The notes beneath the pieces were generated by a model that was not told where the DNA came from, did not search any database, and saw nothing but the letters and a program-made list of their open reading frames with translations. DNA of 64,000 nt from Pseudomonas parafulva NBRC 16636 = DSM 17004 (lineage in GTDB: Bacteria > Pseudomonadota > Gammaproteobacteria > Pseudomonadales > Pseudomonadaceae): assembly GCF_000730645.1 (NCBI RefSeq), contig NZ_BBIU01000022.1, positions 1 to 64,000 on the forward strand, in the 5' to 3' direction. Positions 31,004-41,645 of the stretch are shown here, in pieces. The position numbers and the translations under genes are program-made. Within the stretch, counting starts at the first letter, position 1; each line of letters starts with the position of its first letter.

Positions 31004-32904
31004 ACCATGACCTCGGCCAGGTTGCCTTTGGTTTCCAGCCAGGCCTTGCGGTCACCCGCACGCTTCTTGGCCAGCAGTTTGTCCATCAGCTCGCACGTGG
31101 TCTGTACGTCGTCCAGGGTCAGTTGCACCAGGCGCCGGGTGTTCGGGTCCATGGTGGTTTCGCGCAGCTGGGGCGGGTTCATTTCGCCCAGGCCCTTGAA
31201 GCGCGTAACCTGGGGCTTGCCGCGTTTCTTCTCGGCCACCAGGCGGTCGAGGATGCCGTCGCGCTCGGCTTCATCCAGGGCGTAGTAGATTTCCTTGCCC
31301 AGGTCGATGCGGTACAGCGGTGGCATGGCCACATAGACGTGCCCGGCTTCGACCAGGGCGCGGAAGTGCTGGACGAACAAGGCACACAACAGGGTGGCGA
31401 TGTGCAGGCCGTCGGAGTCGGCGTCGGCCAGGATGCATACCTTGCCATAACGCAGCTGTGCCAGGTCGGTGGCCCCCGGGTCTACGCCAATGGCCACGGC
31501 AATGTTGTGCACTTCCTGGCTGGCCAGCACCTCACCGCCATCCACTTCCCAGGTGTTGAGGATCTTGCCGCGCAGGGGCAGGATGGCCTGGAACTCCTTG
31601 TCCCGCGCCTGCTTGGCCGAGCCGCCGGCCGAGTCACCCTCGACCAGGAACAGTTCGGCGCGCATCGGGTCCTGGCCTGCGCAGTCCGCCAGCTTGCCAG
31701 GCAGTGCCGGCCCCTGGGTGATGCGCTTGCGCTCGACCTTCTTGCTCGCCTTCAGGCGCCGCCCAGCATTGCTGATGGCCAGCTCGGCCAACTGCATGCC
31801 CAGCTCGGGGTGGGCGTTGAGCCACAGGCTGAAGGCATCCTTGACCACGCCGGAAACGAACGCCGCCGCCTCGCGGGACGACAGCCGCTCCTTGGTCTGC
31901 CCGGAGAACTGCGGGTCCTGCATCTTCATCGACAGCACGAAGGTGATGCGCTCCCACACGTCCTCCGGCGCCAGCTTCACGCCACGGGGCAGCAGGTTAC
32001 GGAACTCGCAGAACTCGCGCATGGCGTCGAGCAGGCCCTGGCGCAGGCCATTGACATGGGTACCGCCCTGGGCAGTGGGGATCAGGTTGACGTAGCTTTC
32101 CTGAATGCTGTCTCCGCCTTCCGGCAGCCACAGCAGGGCCCAGTCCACCGCTTCCTTGTTACCGGCCAGGCTGCCGCAGAACGGCTCGTCGGGCAGGCGC
32201 TGGAACTCGCTGACCGCGTCCACCAGGTAGGAGCGCAGGCCATCTTCGTAGTGCCACTCCACCTTCTCGCCGCTGGTCTTGTCTTCGAACGTGACCAGCA
32301 GGCCCGGGCACAGCACGGCCTTGGCCTTGAGCACATGCTTGAGGCGGCTGACAGAGAACTTGGGCGAATCGAAGTACTTGGGGTCCGGGCTGAAATACAC
32401 GCTGGTGCCGGTGTTGCGCTTGCCCACCGAACCGACCACCTCCAGCTCGCTGGCCTTGAAGCCATCGGCGAAAGTCATCTGGTATTCGTTGCCATCACGT
32501 TTCACGCGCACACGAACCTGGGTGGACAAGGCGTTCACCACCGAGATGCCCACGCCGTGCAGGCCGCCGGAGAACTGGTAGTTCTTGTTGCTGAACTTGC
32601 CGCCGGCGTGCAGCTTGGTCAGGATCAGCTCAACGCCGGAAACCCCTTCCTCGGGGTGGATGTCCACCGGCATGCCACGGCCATCGTCGCTGACCTCCAG
32701 CGAGTGGTCGGCATGCAGGGTCACCTGCACCGAACGGGCGTGGCCGGCCAGGGCTTCGTCGACGCTGTTGTCGATGACTTCCTGGGCCAGGTGGTTGGGG
32801 CGGCTGGTATCGGTATACATGCCCGGCCGCTTGCGGACCGGGTCAAGGCCCGAGAGGACTTCGATGGCGTCTGCGTTATAGGCGCTAGCGCTGGGATTGG
32901 CCAT
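31000..32904 (-). CDS. parE: DNA topoisomerase IV subunit B
   Basis: ATPase subunit of topoisomerase IV. The 634-residue protein shows the GHKL ATP-binding domain (GLDPVRKRPGMYTDT at about 19-33, the EVIDNSVDEA motif at about 42-51, DDGRGMPV), the transducer domain, and the TOPRIM region with EGDSAGGSAKQARD near residue 421 and the DADSDGLHI acidic motif. The usual type IIA length is met. It lies 35 bases after yqiA, the same order as in E. coli (yqiA-parE). Confidence 0.97.
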   Translation of the reverse strand: MANPSASAYNADAIEVLSGLDPVRKRPGMYTDTSRPNHLAQEVIDNSVDEALAGHARSVQVTLHADHSLEVSDDGRGMPVDIHPEEGVSGVELILTKLHAGGKFSNKNYQFSGGLHGVGISVVNALSTQVRVRVKRDGNEYQMTFADGFKASELEVVGSVGKRNTGTSVYFSPDPKYFDSPKFSVSRLKHVLKAKAVLCPGLLVTFEDKTSGEKVEWHYEDGLRSYLVDAVSEFQRLPDEPFCGSLAGNKEAVDWALLWLPEGGDSIQESYVNLIPTAQGGTHVNGLRQGLLDAMREFCEFRNLLPRGVKLAPEDVWERITFVLSMKMQDPQFSGQTKERLSSREAAAFVSGVVKDAFSLWLNAHPELGMQLAELAISNAGRRLKASKKVERKRITQGPALPGKLADCAGQDPMRAELFLVEGDSAGGSAKQARDKEFQAILPLRGKILNTWEVDGGEVLASQEVHNIAVAIGVDPGATDLAQLRYGKVCILADADSDGLHIATLLCALFVQHFRALVEAGHVYVAMPPLYRIDLGKEIYYALDEAERDGILDRLVAEKKRGKPQVTRFKGLGEMNPPQLRETTMDPNTRRLVQLTLDDVQTTCELMDKLLAKKRAGDRKAWLETKGNLAEVMV

Positions 32905-32939
32905 GGGGTCTCGTCGTCAGTCTGGTGAATGCGAAAAAA

Positions 32940-33548
32940 TCAAAATACAGAAAAATCGAGGGCCGCATACTGCGCACGCTCAATGCCGGCAAACGCCAAC
33001 AACGCCGGCAGCCGCTCGGCAAAGCCCTGGAAGCTGTGGTCGCCACCTGCCTGAATGCGCAGGGCACAGGCGCGGTAGTAGCGCTCGGCATGCCGGTAGT
33101 CCAGGGTTTCGTCGCCGGTTTGCAGCCAGACCTGGTAACGGCTGGCGTCAGCCGGCGGTGGTACCTCCAGCGCCGCCAGGGCCTGGACGTGGTCGTGGGT
33201 GAGTTCCCAGGCCTCGCCGGTATGGTGGTTGTGCTGGGTGCCCAGGTAGCCGTCAAACAGCGTGTGCGGGTTCACGGCCGGGTTGATCAGCAACGCCTTA
33301 AGGCCATGGCGCTCGGCCAGGTGGGTGGCATAGTAGCCGCCCAGCGAACTGCCGACCAGCAACGGCGCGCCCAGCTCGGCGATGGCAGCTTCCAGTTGGG
33401 TGATGGCATTGCGTGGGTGATGGTGCAAGGCAGGCAGGCGCAACTGCTCGGCCAGGCCGATCTGCTGCATGACAGCCTCCAGCTGGCGCGCCTTGGTGGA
33501 CAGCGGCGAGCTGTTGAAGCCATGGATATAGAGGATGGAACCCGACAT
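32940..33548 (-). CDS. yqiA: YqiA family esterase
   Basis: Small alpha/beta hydrolase of 202 residues. It begins SILYIHGFNSSPLSTKA and carries the nucleophile elbow GSSLGG with Ser68; a C-terminal GGDHSF supplies the His. E. coli YqiA hydrolyses acyl-CoA and short esters. The start at 33548 follows a G-rich site and excludes a 35-codon Arg-rich extension. Conserved neighbourhood: nudF, DUF1249 gene, cpdA, yqiA, parE. Confidence 0.92.
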   Translation of the reverse strand: MSGSILYIHGFNSSPLSTKARQLEAVMQQIGLAEQLRLPALHHHPRNAITQLEAAIAELGAPLLVGSSLGGYYATHLAERHGLKALLINPAVNPHTLFDGYLGTQHNHHTGEAWELTHDHVQALAALEVPPPADASRYQVWLQTGDETLDYRHAERYYRACALRIQAGGDHSFQGFAERLPALLAFAGIERAQYAALDFSVF

Positions 33549-33602
33549 GCTGCCCCCGGAATCTGTGACTTCGCGCCTGGTGACGCCGGCGCAGGGACGC
33601 GC

Positions 33603-33608
33603 AGTGTA
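33603..33608 (-). promoter_or_regulatory. Candidate -10 box upstream of yqiA
   Basis: TACACT on the minus strand 55 bases before the yqiA start, in the 132-base gap after cpdA. No strong -35 box accompanies it. It could provide an internal promoter for yqiA-parE. Confidence 0.3.
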
Positions 33609-33680
33609 GCGCGTTCGACGGGTTTTGACGCTGCGTGGCGGGTTTGGCAACACTTTTACCGCTCAGCGCTGGTGTACCCG

Positions 33681-34481
33681 TCAGTACCCTGGGCTGTCGA
33701 AGTCCAGCGCCACGACGAAGTCCCGCGCCCGCTCAACCCCCGTCTCGATCACCCCGTCGGCATGCAGGCGCAGCCAGCGGTAGCCTGGCTGCTCGTGGCT
33801 TACCTGGAAGTCCTCGCTGCGCGCCGCGAACTGGATGCAGGTAGAAGGTGTAGCCAGTAGCCGTCGGCCCTCGCGCCATTCATCCCATTCTTGGTGCACG
33901 TGACCCCACAGCAAGGCGCGCACCTGTGGGTAACGCGCCACCACTGCAAACAGCGCCGGGGCGTTGCGCAGGGCGATGGGGGCGATCCAGGCGCAGCCGA
34001 TGTCCACGGGTTGATGGTGCATGCACACCAGGCAGTGCCGCCCGCCCGCACTGGCCAGCGCGGCATCCAGCAGCGCCAACTGGGCATCGTCGAGCCAGCC
34101 GTGAGCGGCGCCCGGCACGGCCGTGTCGAGCATGATGATGCGCCAGACGCCCCGGTCGGTAACGGGTTGTACCAGCTCGGGCGCAACCTGGGCCATCACT
34201 TGGGCTTCGTCATGGTTGCCTGGCAACCAGCGGGCAGGTGCGGCAAAGCCTTCGGTCAGTTGGCGAAACGCCGCGTAAGACGCAACGCTGGCATCCTGGG
34301 ACAGGTCACCGGTGCACAACAGCAGGTGGGTGTCCGGCTGCTCGCGCAATGCCTGGGCCACCACATGGCGCAGGCTGTCACGGGTATTCAGGCCCAGCAT
34401 GCTGCCGCCAGGGTCGGCAAACAGGTGAGCATCGGTCAGTTGCACCACATTCACGGTGCCGGCAGGGTTCAGGTGCGGCAA
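33681..34481 (-). CDS. cpdA: 3',5'-cyclic-AMP phosphodiesterase CpdA
   Basis: Class III phosphodiesterase that degrades cAMP and so sets the activity of the Vfr/Crp regulator. Of 266 residues, the metallophosphatase motifs are QLTDAHLF (Asp17, His19), LLCTGDLSQDAS, PGNHDE, CMHHQPVDIG and GHVHQEWD. I use a TTG start at 34481: AAAGGAG lies seven bases before it and overlaps the stop of the DUF1249 gene, and the product then begins PHLNPAGTVNVVQLTD. An ATG at 34523 would overlap the upstream gene by 29 bases and adds no conserved sequence. Confidence 0.93.
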   Translation of the reverse strand: MPHLNPAGTVNVVQLTDAHLFADPGGSMLGLNTRDSLRHVVAQALREQPDTHLLLCTGDLSQDASVASYAAFRQLTEGFAAPARWLPGNHDEAQVMAQVAPELVQPVTDRGVWRIIMLDTAVPGAAHGWLDDAQLALLDAALASAGGRHCLVCMHHQPVDIGCAWIAPIALRNAPALFAVVARYPQVRALLWGHVHQEWDEWREGRRLLATPSTCIQFAARSEDFQVSHEQPGYRWLRLHADGVIETGVERARDFVVALDFDSPGY

Positions 34482-34494
34482 CGGCCGTCTCCTT

Positions 34495-34947
34495 TCAGCG
34501 GGCGCTTGCCAGTTCGTGGCCACAGGCCAGGCAGTGGCTCAGCCACTCACCCAGAAACAGGTTGAGCTGGGCCTTTTCGTCCGGCTGGTGCATGGCGTCA
34601 TTGGGGTAGGGATAGATGCTGCGCAGCCGGCGGGCATGCTCGGCGCTGACCACTTCGGCCATGCGCGCATCGTGGTACACCTGCACCTCCATGACCGGTA
34701 CCGGCAGCCAGGGCAGGCTGTGCTCCTGGCGCACGCGCAAGGTGGTGGTATAGGGGCAGGCCAGCACCACTTCGAGCACCAGCACACCGAGCATCTGGTC
34801 GCCCTGGGTCATGCCGATGCGGCGCGAACTCTGGGTGCTGCGCATGTCGGGCAGCAGCCGCATCAGCCGGGCGTAATTGGCTTCGCAGGCGGCCTGCAGC
34901 CCGGCCAGGTCGACCCGGTAGCGCTCGCGCAACAGGTTCACTTCCAC
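34495..34947 (-). CDS. DUF1249 (YqiB) family protein
   Basis: A 150-residue soluble protein of unknown function. Recognisable features are CEANYARLMRLLPDM near the N-terminus, EVVLACPYTTTLRVRQ, MEVQVYHDARMAEVV and NLFLGEWLSHCLACGHE near the end. The family is almost always found between nudF and cpdA, as here: it overlaps nudF by ten bases and its stop region carries the ribosome-binding site of cpdA. Confidence 0.88.
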   Translation of the reverse strand: MEVNLLRERYRVDLAGLQAACEANYARLMRLLPDMRSTQSSRRIGMTQGDQMLGVLVLEVVLACPYTTTLRVRQEHSLPWLPVPVMEVQVYHDARMAEVVSAEHARRLRSIYPYPNDAMHQPDEKAQLNLFLGEWLSHCLACGHELASAR

Positions 34948-35555
34948 ATACCCCGGACTTCGTCACGGTTCAGCGCCAGCCATTGCAGCCCAATGATGGT
35001 AGCGGCGTTGCAGATACGGCCGTCACGCACCGCCTGCAGGGCATCCTCGAACGACCAGACGCGCACGCGGATGTCCTCGCCTTCGGCCTCCAGGCCATGC
35101 AGGCCACCCGCGCCCTCGGCACTGCACCGGCCCAGGAACAGGTGGACGTATTCATCACTGCCGCCCGGTGAGGGGAAGTAGCGGGTCATCGGCCACAGCG
35201 CGCTGAAGGTGAGGCCGGCCTCTTCTTCGGCTTCGCGGTGGGCAACCTCTTCGGGCTGCTCGTCCTTGTCGATCAACCCTGCAACCATCTCGATCAGCCA
35301 GGGGTTGTCGGCCTTGCCCAGGGCGCCGACGCGAAACTGCTCGATCAGCACCACTTCATCGCGTTGCGGGTCGTAGGGCAGCACGCACACCGCGTCGTGG
35401 CGCACGAACAGCTCACGGCTGATCTCGCGCCCCATGCCGCCGGCAAACAGCTCATGGCGCAGTTGCAGCTTGTCGAGCTTGTAGAAGCCCTGGAAGCAGT
35501 TGGCCCGCTTGACGATCTCGACCGCCCGGGGCACTGAATTCAACGTGTCTGACAT
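34938..35555 (-). CDS. nudF: ADP-ribose pyrophosphatase
   Basis: Nudix hydrolase that cleaves ADP-ribose to AMP and ribose-5-phosphate. The 205-residue protein has a complete Nudix box at about residues 93-115, of the form G-x5-E-x7-REAEEEAGL. The preceding LIEMVAGLID stretch is typical of the NudF/ADPRase branch. GAGGATTTCC before the ATG at 35555 sets the start. It heads the nudF-DUF1249-cpdA-yqiA-parE series and diverges from the lipoprotein gene. Confidence 0.94.
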   Translation of the reverse strand: MSDTLNSVPRAVEIVKRANCFQGFYKLDKLQLRHELFAGGMGREISRELFVRHDAVCVLPYDPQRDEVVLIEQFRVGALGKADNPWLIEMVAGLIDKDEQPEEVAHREAEEEAGLTFSALWPMTRYFPSPGGSDEYVHLFLGRCSAEGAGGLHGLEAEGEDIRVRVWSFEDALQAVRDGRICNAATIIGLQWLALNRDEVRGMWK

Positions 35556-35740
35556 GGAAATCCTCATTACCTCGATACCGCTTCGCGCCATCCTACTCTG
35601 CACGCTGGCACGTTTCACCCCCCAGCAGCAACCGTTGGGGCACACGGGACAGCAGGCGGTGTCTCTGTTAGCTTAGTGGCGAACTGAAGGCCGTGCCGAC
35701 AGTCAAAGGCCGACTTTTCCCTGTTCTTGCAAGGATCATC

Positions 35741-36487
35741 ATGACACTTGTCAAACTGACTTCCGTGGCTGTGCTGGCCATGGCCCTGGGTGCTTGCCAG
35801 AGCCTGTTCGCGCCCAACTACCGAGCCCCCCTCGAGGTCAAGCGCGAGGCCTGGGAGCACGTGAAACCCGGCTGCAGCGAACGTGACTGCCCGCTGGTGA
35901 ACATTGATACCGTGCACTTCCCGGCGCTGCCCAAGCTTGATGCAATCGTTGAAAAACGCCTGCTGCAGCTGACCGAAGACAACGCACGCGGCACCGTACC
36001 GGCCACCCTGCAAGCCTACGAGCAGCAGTACCTGGCCAGCGCCGACAAGCGCAACAGCAGCTACCTGCAGGCCAAGGTACGCGAGCAGCATGACGGCTTG
36101 GTGATCGTCGAACTGTCCAGCTACCTGGACACCGGCGGTGCCCATGGCATGCCGGGCCGCGCGTTCATCAACTACTCACGCAAGCTGGACAAGGTGCTGA
36201 CCTTGCAGGACATGCTGGTACCCGGCCAGGAAGACACGTTCTGGAAGACCGTCGAGGAGTCCCACCGTGCCTGGCTGATCAGCGTCGGCATGGACAAGGA
36301 CGCCGAGTTCCTCAAGACCTGGCCGTTCAAACGTTCGCCGCACATTGCCCTGACCTACGGCGCGGTGGTGGTGAAGTACGAGGTGTACGCCATCGCGCCG
36401 TACTCCATGGGCCATGTAGAGCTGAAAATCCCCTACCCGCGCCTCAACGGCGTGATCAAGCCTGAACTGTTCCCCGGCCGCGGCTGA
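35741..36487 (+). CDS. DUF3298/RsiV-type lipoprotein
   Basis: The 248-residue precursor has a lipobox LGAC with Cys19. The mature protein begins QSLFAPNYRAPLEVKREAW and contains an N-terminal DUF4163-like part and a C-terminal DUF3298-like part (HIALTYGAVVVKYEVYAIAPYSMGHVELKIPY). Similar folds occur in RsiV, the lysozyme-sensing anti-sigma factor of Bacillus, but here there is no cytoplasmic anti-sigma part, so only an envelope role can be inferred. AAGGA stands before the ATG at 35741. Its 3' end overlaps convergent cytX by 32 bases. Confidence 0.8.
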   Translation: MTLVKLTSVAVLAMALGACQSLFAPNYRAPLEVKREAWEHVKPGCSERDCPLVNIDTVHFPALPKLDAIVEKRLLQLTEDNARGTVPATLQAYEQQYLASADKRNSSYLQAKVREQHDGLVIVELSSYLDTGGAHGMPGRAFINYSRKLDKVLTLQDMLVPGQEDTFWKTVEESHRAWLISVGMDKDAEFLKTWPFKRSPHIALTYGAVVVKYEVYAIAPYSMGHVELKIPYPRLNGVIKPELFPGRG

Positions 36488-37739
36488 GGCTCAGTACACC
36501 GTAGGTCAGCCCTGCCAGCAGCACCGCCGGCAGGGTAGCCCCCAGGTCCGGCGCCTGCGCTGCGATCACGTGGTAGGCCACCGCGCCCATCCCCCAAGCC
36601 AGCAACGCCGGCCAGTGCAGCCCCGTGGCCTGGGTCGGCAGGCGGCGACGGCGCACCCCGTAATGGTCCACCAGTACCACGCCGAACAGCGGCGCGAACA
36701 CCGAACCGATCAGCAGCAGGAAGTTCTCGTACTGGGCCAGCGGGGCCAACAAGGCAATCAGGGTGCACAGCACACCGATCACCAGGGCCAGGTGCTCGAC
36801 CTTGACCGGCACCAGCACGCCGCTGGACACCGCTGCCGAATGGATATCGGCGAAGGCCTTTTCCGATTCGTCCAGCAAGATGAGCAGCAGCGGGATGCCC
36901 ATGCCCGCCCCCGCCAAGGCCAGCAGCAATGCATTGACCTCGCCGCTGGCAGCGAAGGCGAGGGTGTAGGCCACGCCAAGGCTCATCAGCCAGGTATTGC
37001 CGATGAAGTAGCCCAGCACCGTGCCGCCGAACACCTGCCGGCCATCACGGGCGAAGCGCGAATAGTCGGCGATCAGCGGCAGCCATGACAGGGGCATGGC
37101 GATGACGATGTCAAAGCCCACCGCCAGCGACATCGAGCCATCGCCGCTGCGGTTCCACAGGGCGGCCAGGTCCGCCTTGGCGAACAGGTTCCAGGTCAGC
37201 CACAGGCAGGCGCCCAGCAGCAGCCAGATACCCCAGGCGCGCAAGATCTTGCGTACGAAGGCCAACGGCCCGCTGACTGCCAGCGCGGTGGCCAGGGCGC
37301 CGAAGCACAGCGTCCACAGCATGGGGCTGTTCCAGGCACTGTCTTCGCCGAACGCGCGTGCGCCCAAAAGGCTCGCGGCGTCGCGCATGACGATGATTTC
37401 AAAGGCGCCCCAACCCACCAGTTGCAGCAGGTTGAGCAGCGCCGGTAACCGTGCGCCATGGCTGCCCAGGCTGAGCTTCAGGGTACCCATGGCGGACAGC
37501 CCGGTGTCGCTGCCAATCACCCCGGCGGCGCCCAATAGCAGCACCCCGACACCTGTGCCCAGGGCGATGGCAAGCACCGCGCCGGCAAGGCCCAGGCCCG
37601 GTGCCAACATGGCGCCGACTTGCAGCACCATCAGGCCGATGCCGAGGGAGAACCACAGGGAGAACAAGTCGCGAGCGCCAAAGATGCGCCTGGCAGCGGG
37701 GACCGGGTGGTCGGGGGAGAACGGGCTGGGGGTGGTCAT
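36456..37739 (-). CDS. cytX: Hydroxymethylpyrimidine permease CytX
   Basis: NCS1-family transporter of 427 residues with about twelve membrane segments, starting FGARDLFSLWFSLGIGLMVLQVGAML. CytX proteins import the thiamine pyrimidine precursor HMP. The assignment rests on family look plus position: it lies 147 bases downstream of thiC on the same strand, and so probably under the same TPP riboswitch. An inverted palindromic repeat lies between the two genes. Start at 37739 (MTTPSPFSPD); the upstream frame runs through the repeat. The ribosome-binding site is weak. Confidence 0.87.
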   Translation of the reverse strand: MTTPSPFSPDHPVPAARRIFGARDLFSLWFSLGIGLMVLQVGAMLAPGLGLAGAVLAIALGTGVGVLLLGAAGVIGSDTGLSAMGTLKLSLGSHGARLPALLNLLQLVGWGAFEIIVMRDAASLLGARAFGEDSAWNSPMLWTLCFGALATALAVSGPLAFVRKILRAWGIWLLLGACLWLTWNLFAKADLAALWNRSGDGSMSLAVGFDIVIAMPLSWLPLIADYSRFARDGRQVFGGTVLGYFIGNTWLMSLGVAYTLAFAASGEVNALLLALAGAGMGIPLLLILLDESEKAFADIHSAAVSSGVLVPVKVEHLALVIGVLCTLIALLAPLAQYENFLLLIGSVFAPLFGVVLVDHYGVRRRRLPTQATGLHWPALLAWGMGAVAYHVIAAQAPDLGATLPAVLLAGLTYGVLSLSRGRGTVQA

Positions 37740-37776
37740 TGTTGTGATCGCCGAGAAGGTTGAGATGGGTGCTGAA

Positions 37777-37864
37777 GCGGCTGGCCTCTTCGCGGGTAAA
37801 TCCACTCCCACAGAGCAGTTCACATTCCTGTGGGAGCGGGTTTACCCGCGAAGGGGCTAGCCGC
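37777..37864. repeat. Inverted pair of P. putida-type REP elements
   Basis: Two 37-base arms (37777-37813 and 37828-37864) are near-perfect reverse complements, each containing CTTCGCGGGTAAA and CTCCCACAG or its complement. This matches the widespread P. putida intergenic REP sequence arranged as a tail-to-tail pair. The long hairpin sits between thiC and cytX and could attenuate transcription or protect the thiC mRNA 3' end. Confidence 0.85.
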
Positions 37865-37886
37865 TTCGGTGCAGGTGTAAAGCCGG

Positions 37887-40020
<2,134 letters not shown>

Positions 40021-40032
40021 AAGAACATGCGC

Positions 40033-40062
40033 AGTCTAGACTGGAGTGGCCCGCAAAGCCAA
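40033..40062 (-). promoter_or_regulatory. Candidate promoter for thiC
   Basis: On the minus strand TTGGCT and TAGACT are separated by 18 bases. Transcription would begin near 40026, a few bases before the first paired bases of the riboswitch, which supports the call. Confidence 0.5.
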
Positions 40063-40100
40063 GCGGCTATCGGCCCGGACGATCGGCGGTGAATAGGCGA

Positions 40101-40129
40101 TTGTTGCCCGGGGCACACCGCACTACACT
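40101..40129 (+). promoter_or_regulatory. Candidate promoter for tolC
   Basis: TTGTTG and TACACT with a 17-base spacer, ending 58 bases before the tolC start. Sequence match only. Confidence 0.4.
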
Positions 40130-40187
40130 GCGTCATCGCACGATACTCAACAGTTCAGTAATTACATTTCGTACAAGGATTGCACCT

Positions 40188-41621
40188 ATGCTGCGCAAAC
40201 TTTCACTGGCCCTCGCCGTGTCTTGTGCATCCAACGCGATGGCCTGGGCAGCAGACGTGCCCCCAACGGTGAAGACCGACCTGGTCAGCGTCTACCAGGA
40301 AGCCGTGGACAACAACGCCGACCTGGCGGCAGCCCGCGCCGACTATGGCGCGCGGCGCGAAGTGGTACCCCAGGCCCGTGCCGGGCTGCTGCCAAACCTG
40401 TCAGCGGGTGCCGAGATGATGAACACGCGCACCAAGCTCGACGAACCCTCGATCACCTCTACCCGCAGCGGCAACGCCTGGAGCGCGACACTGGCCCAGC
40501 CGATCTTCCGCGCCGATCGCTGGTTCCAGTTGCAGGCTGCCGAAGCAGTCAACGAGCAGGCCGCACTGGAATTGTCGGCCACCGAACAGAACCTGATCCT
40601 GCAGACCGCGCAAAGCTACTTTGCAGTCTTGCGCGCCCAGGACAACCTGGCTGCGACCAAAGCCGAAGAGGCCGCACTCAAGCGCCAGCTGGACCAGTCC
40701 AACGAACGCTTCGACGTGGGCCTTTCGGACAAGACCGACGTGCTGCAATCCCAGGCCAGCTACGACACCGCACGGGCCAACCGCATCATTGCCGACCGCC
40801 AGGTGCAGGATGCCTTCCAGGCCCTGGTCACCCTCACCAACCGTGAATACACGTCGATTCAGGGTGTGGTGCACAGCCTGCCAGTGCAGGTGCCGACCCC
40901 TAACGACGCCAAGGCCTGGGTAGAAACCGCAGGCCGGCAGAACCTGAACCTGCTGGCCACCAACTACGCGGTGTCTGCCGCTGAAGAAACCCTGCGCCAG
41001 CGCAAGGCCGGCCACGCCCCTACGGTGGATGCAGTGGCCAAGTACCAGAAGGGCGACAACGACAACCTGGGGTTCAGCAACCCGTCGCCGCTGGGCGTGC
41101 GCTATGGCGGTGACGTGGAACAGACCACGGTGGGCCTGCAACTGAACATCCCGATCTACAGCGGTGGCCTGACCAGCTCCCAGGTGCGCGAGGCTTACCA
41201 GCGCCTCAGCCAGAGCGAACAACAGCGTGAGAGCCTGCGCCGCCAGGTGGTGGAAAACACCCGCAACCTGCACCGGGCGGTGAACACCGACGTGGAGCAG
41301 GTGCAGGCGCGCAAGCAGTCGATCATTTCCAACCAGAGTGCGCTGGAAGCCACTGAAATTGGCTACCAGGTGGGCACGCGCAATATCGTTGACGTGCTTG
41401 ATGCGCAGCGCCAGTTGTATACCTCGGTGAGGGATTACAACAACAGCCGCTATGCGTACATCCTCGATAACCTGAGCCTCAAGCAGGCAGCCGGCACGCT
41501 CAGCCCGCAAGACCTGCAGGATCTGAAACGGTACCTGAAACCGGACTACAACCCGGACAAGGATTTCCTGCCGCCGGACCTGGCGGCGGCGGCGGCCAAG
41601 AACTTCGAGCGCAGGCGCTGA
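40188..41621 (+). CDS. tolC: TolC family outer-membrane channel
   Basis: Outer-membrane efflux duct of 477 residues. A signal peptide ends at about residue 21-22 (SNAMAWAAD), followed by two repeats of the TolC fold: YQEAVDNNADLAAARADYGARRE in the first half and the ETLRQRKAGHAPTVDAVAKYQ region in the second. IVDVLDAQRQLYTSVRDYNNSRY near the C-terminus is typical of the type I-secretion/TolC branch rather than the lipid-modified OprM branch, as no lipobox Cys is seen. AAGGA precedes the ATG at 40188. No fusion or pump gene is adjacent, fitting a general-purpose TolC. It converges on waaA. Confidence 0.9.
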   Translation: MLRKLSLALAVSCASNAMAWAADVPPTVKTDLVSVYQEAVDNNADLAAARADYGARREVVPQARAGLLPNLSAGAEMMNTRTKLDEPSITSTRSGNAWSATLAQPIFRADRWFQLQAAEAVNEQAALELSATEQNLILQTAQSYFAVLRAQDNLAATKAEEAALKRQLDQSNERFDVGLSDKTDVLQSQASYDTARANRIIADRQVQDAFQALVTLTNREYTSIQGVVHSLPVQVPTPNDAKAWVETAGRQNLNLLATNYAVSAAEETLRQRKAGHAPTVDAVAKYQKGDNDNLGFSNPSPLGVRYGGDVEQTTVGLQLNIPIYSGGLTSSQVREAYQRLSQSEQQRESLRRQVVENTRNLHRAVNTDVEQVQARKQSIISNQSALEATEIGYQVGTRNIVDVLDAQRQLYTSVRDYNNSRYAYILDNLSLKQAAGTLSPQDLQDLKRYLKPDYNPDKDFLPPDLAAAAAKNFERRR

Positions 41622-41645
41622 AACGGGGGCCGCGTGGCGGCGGCC

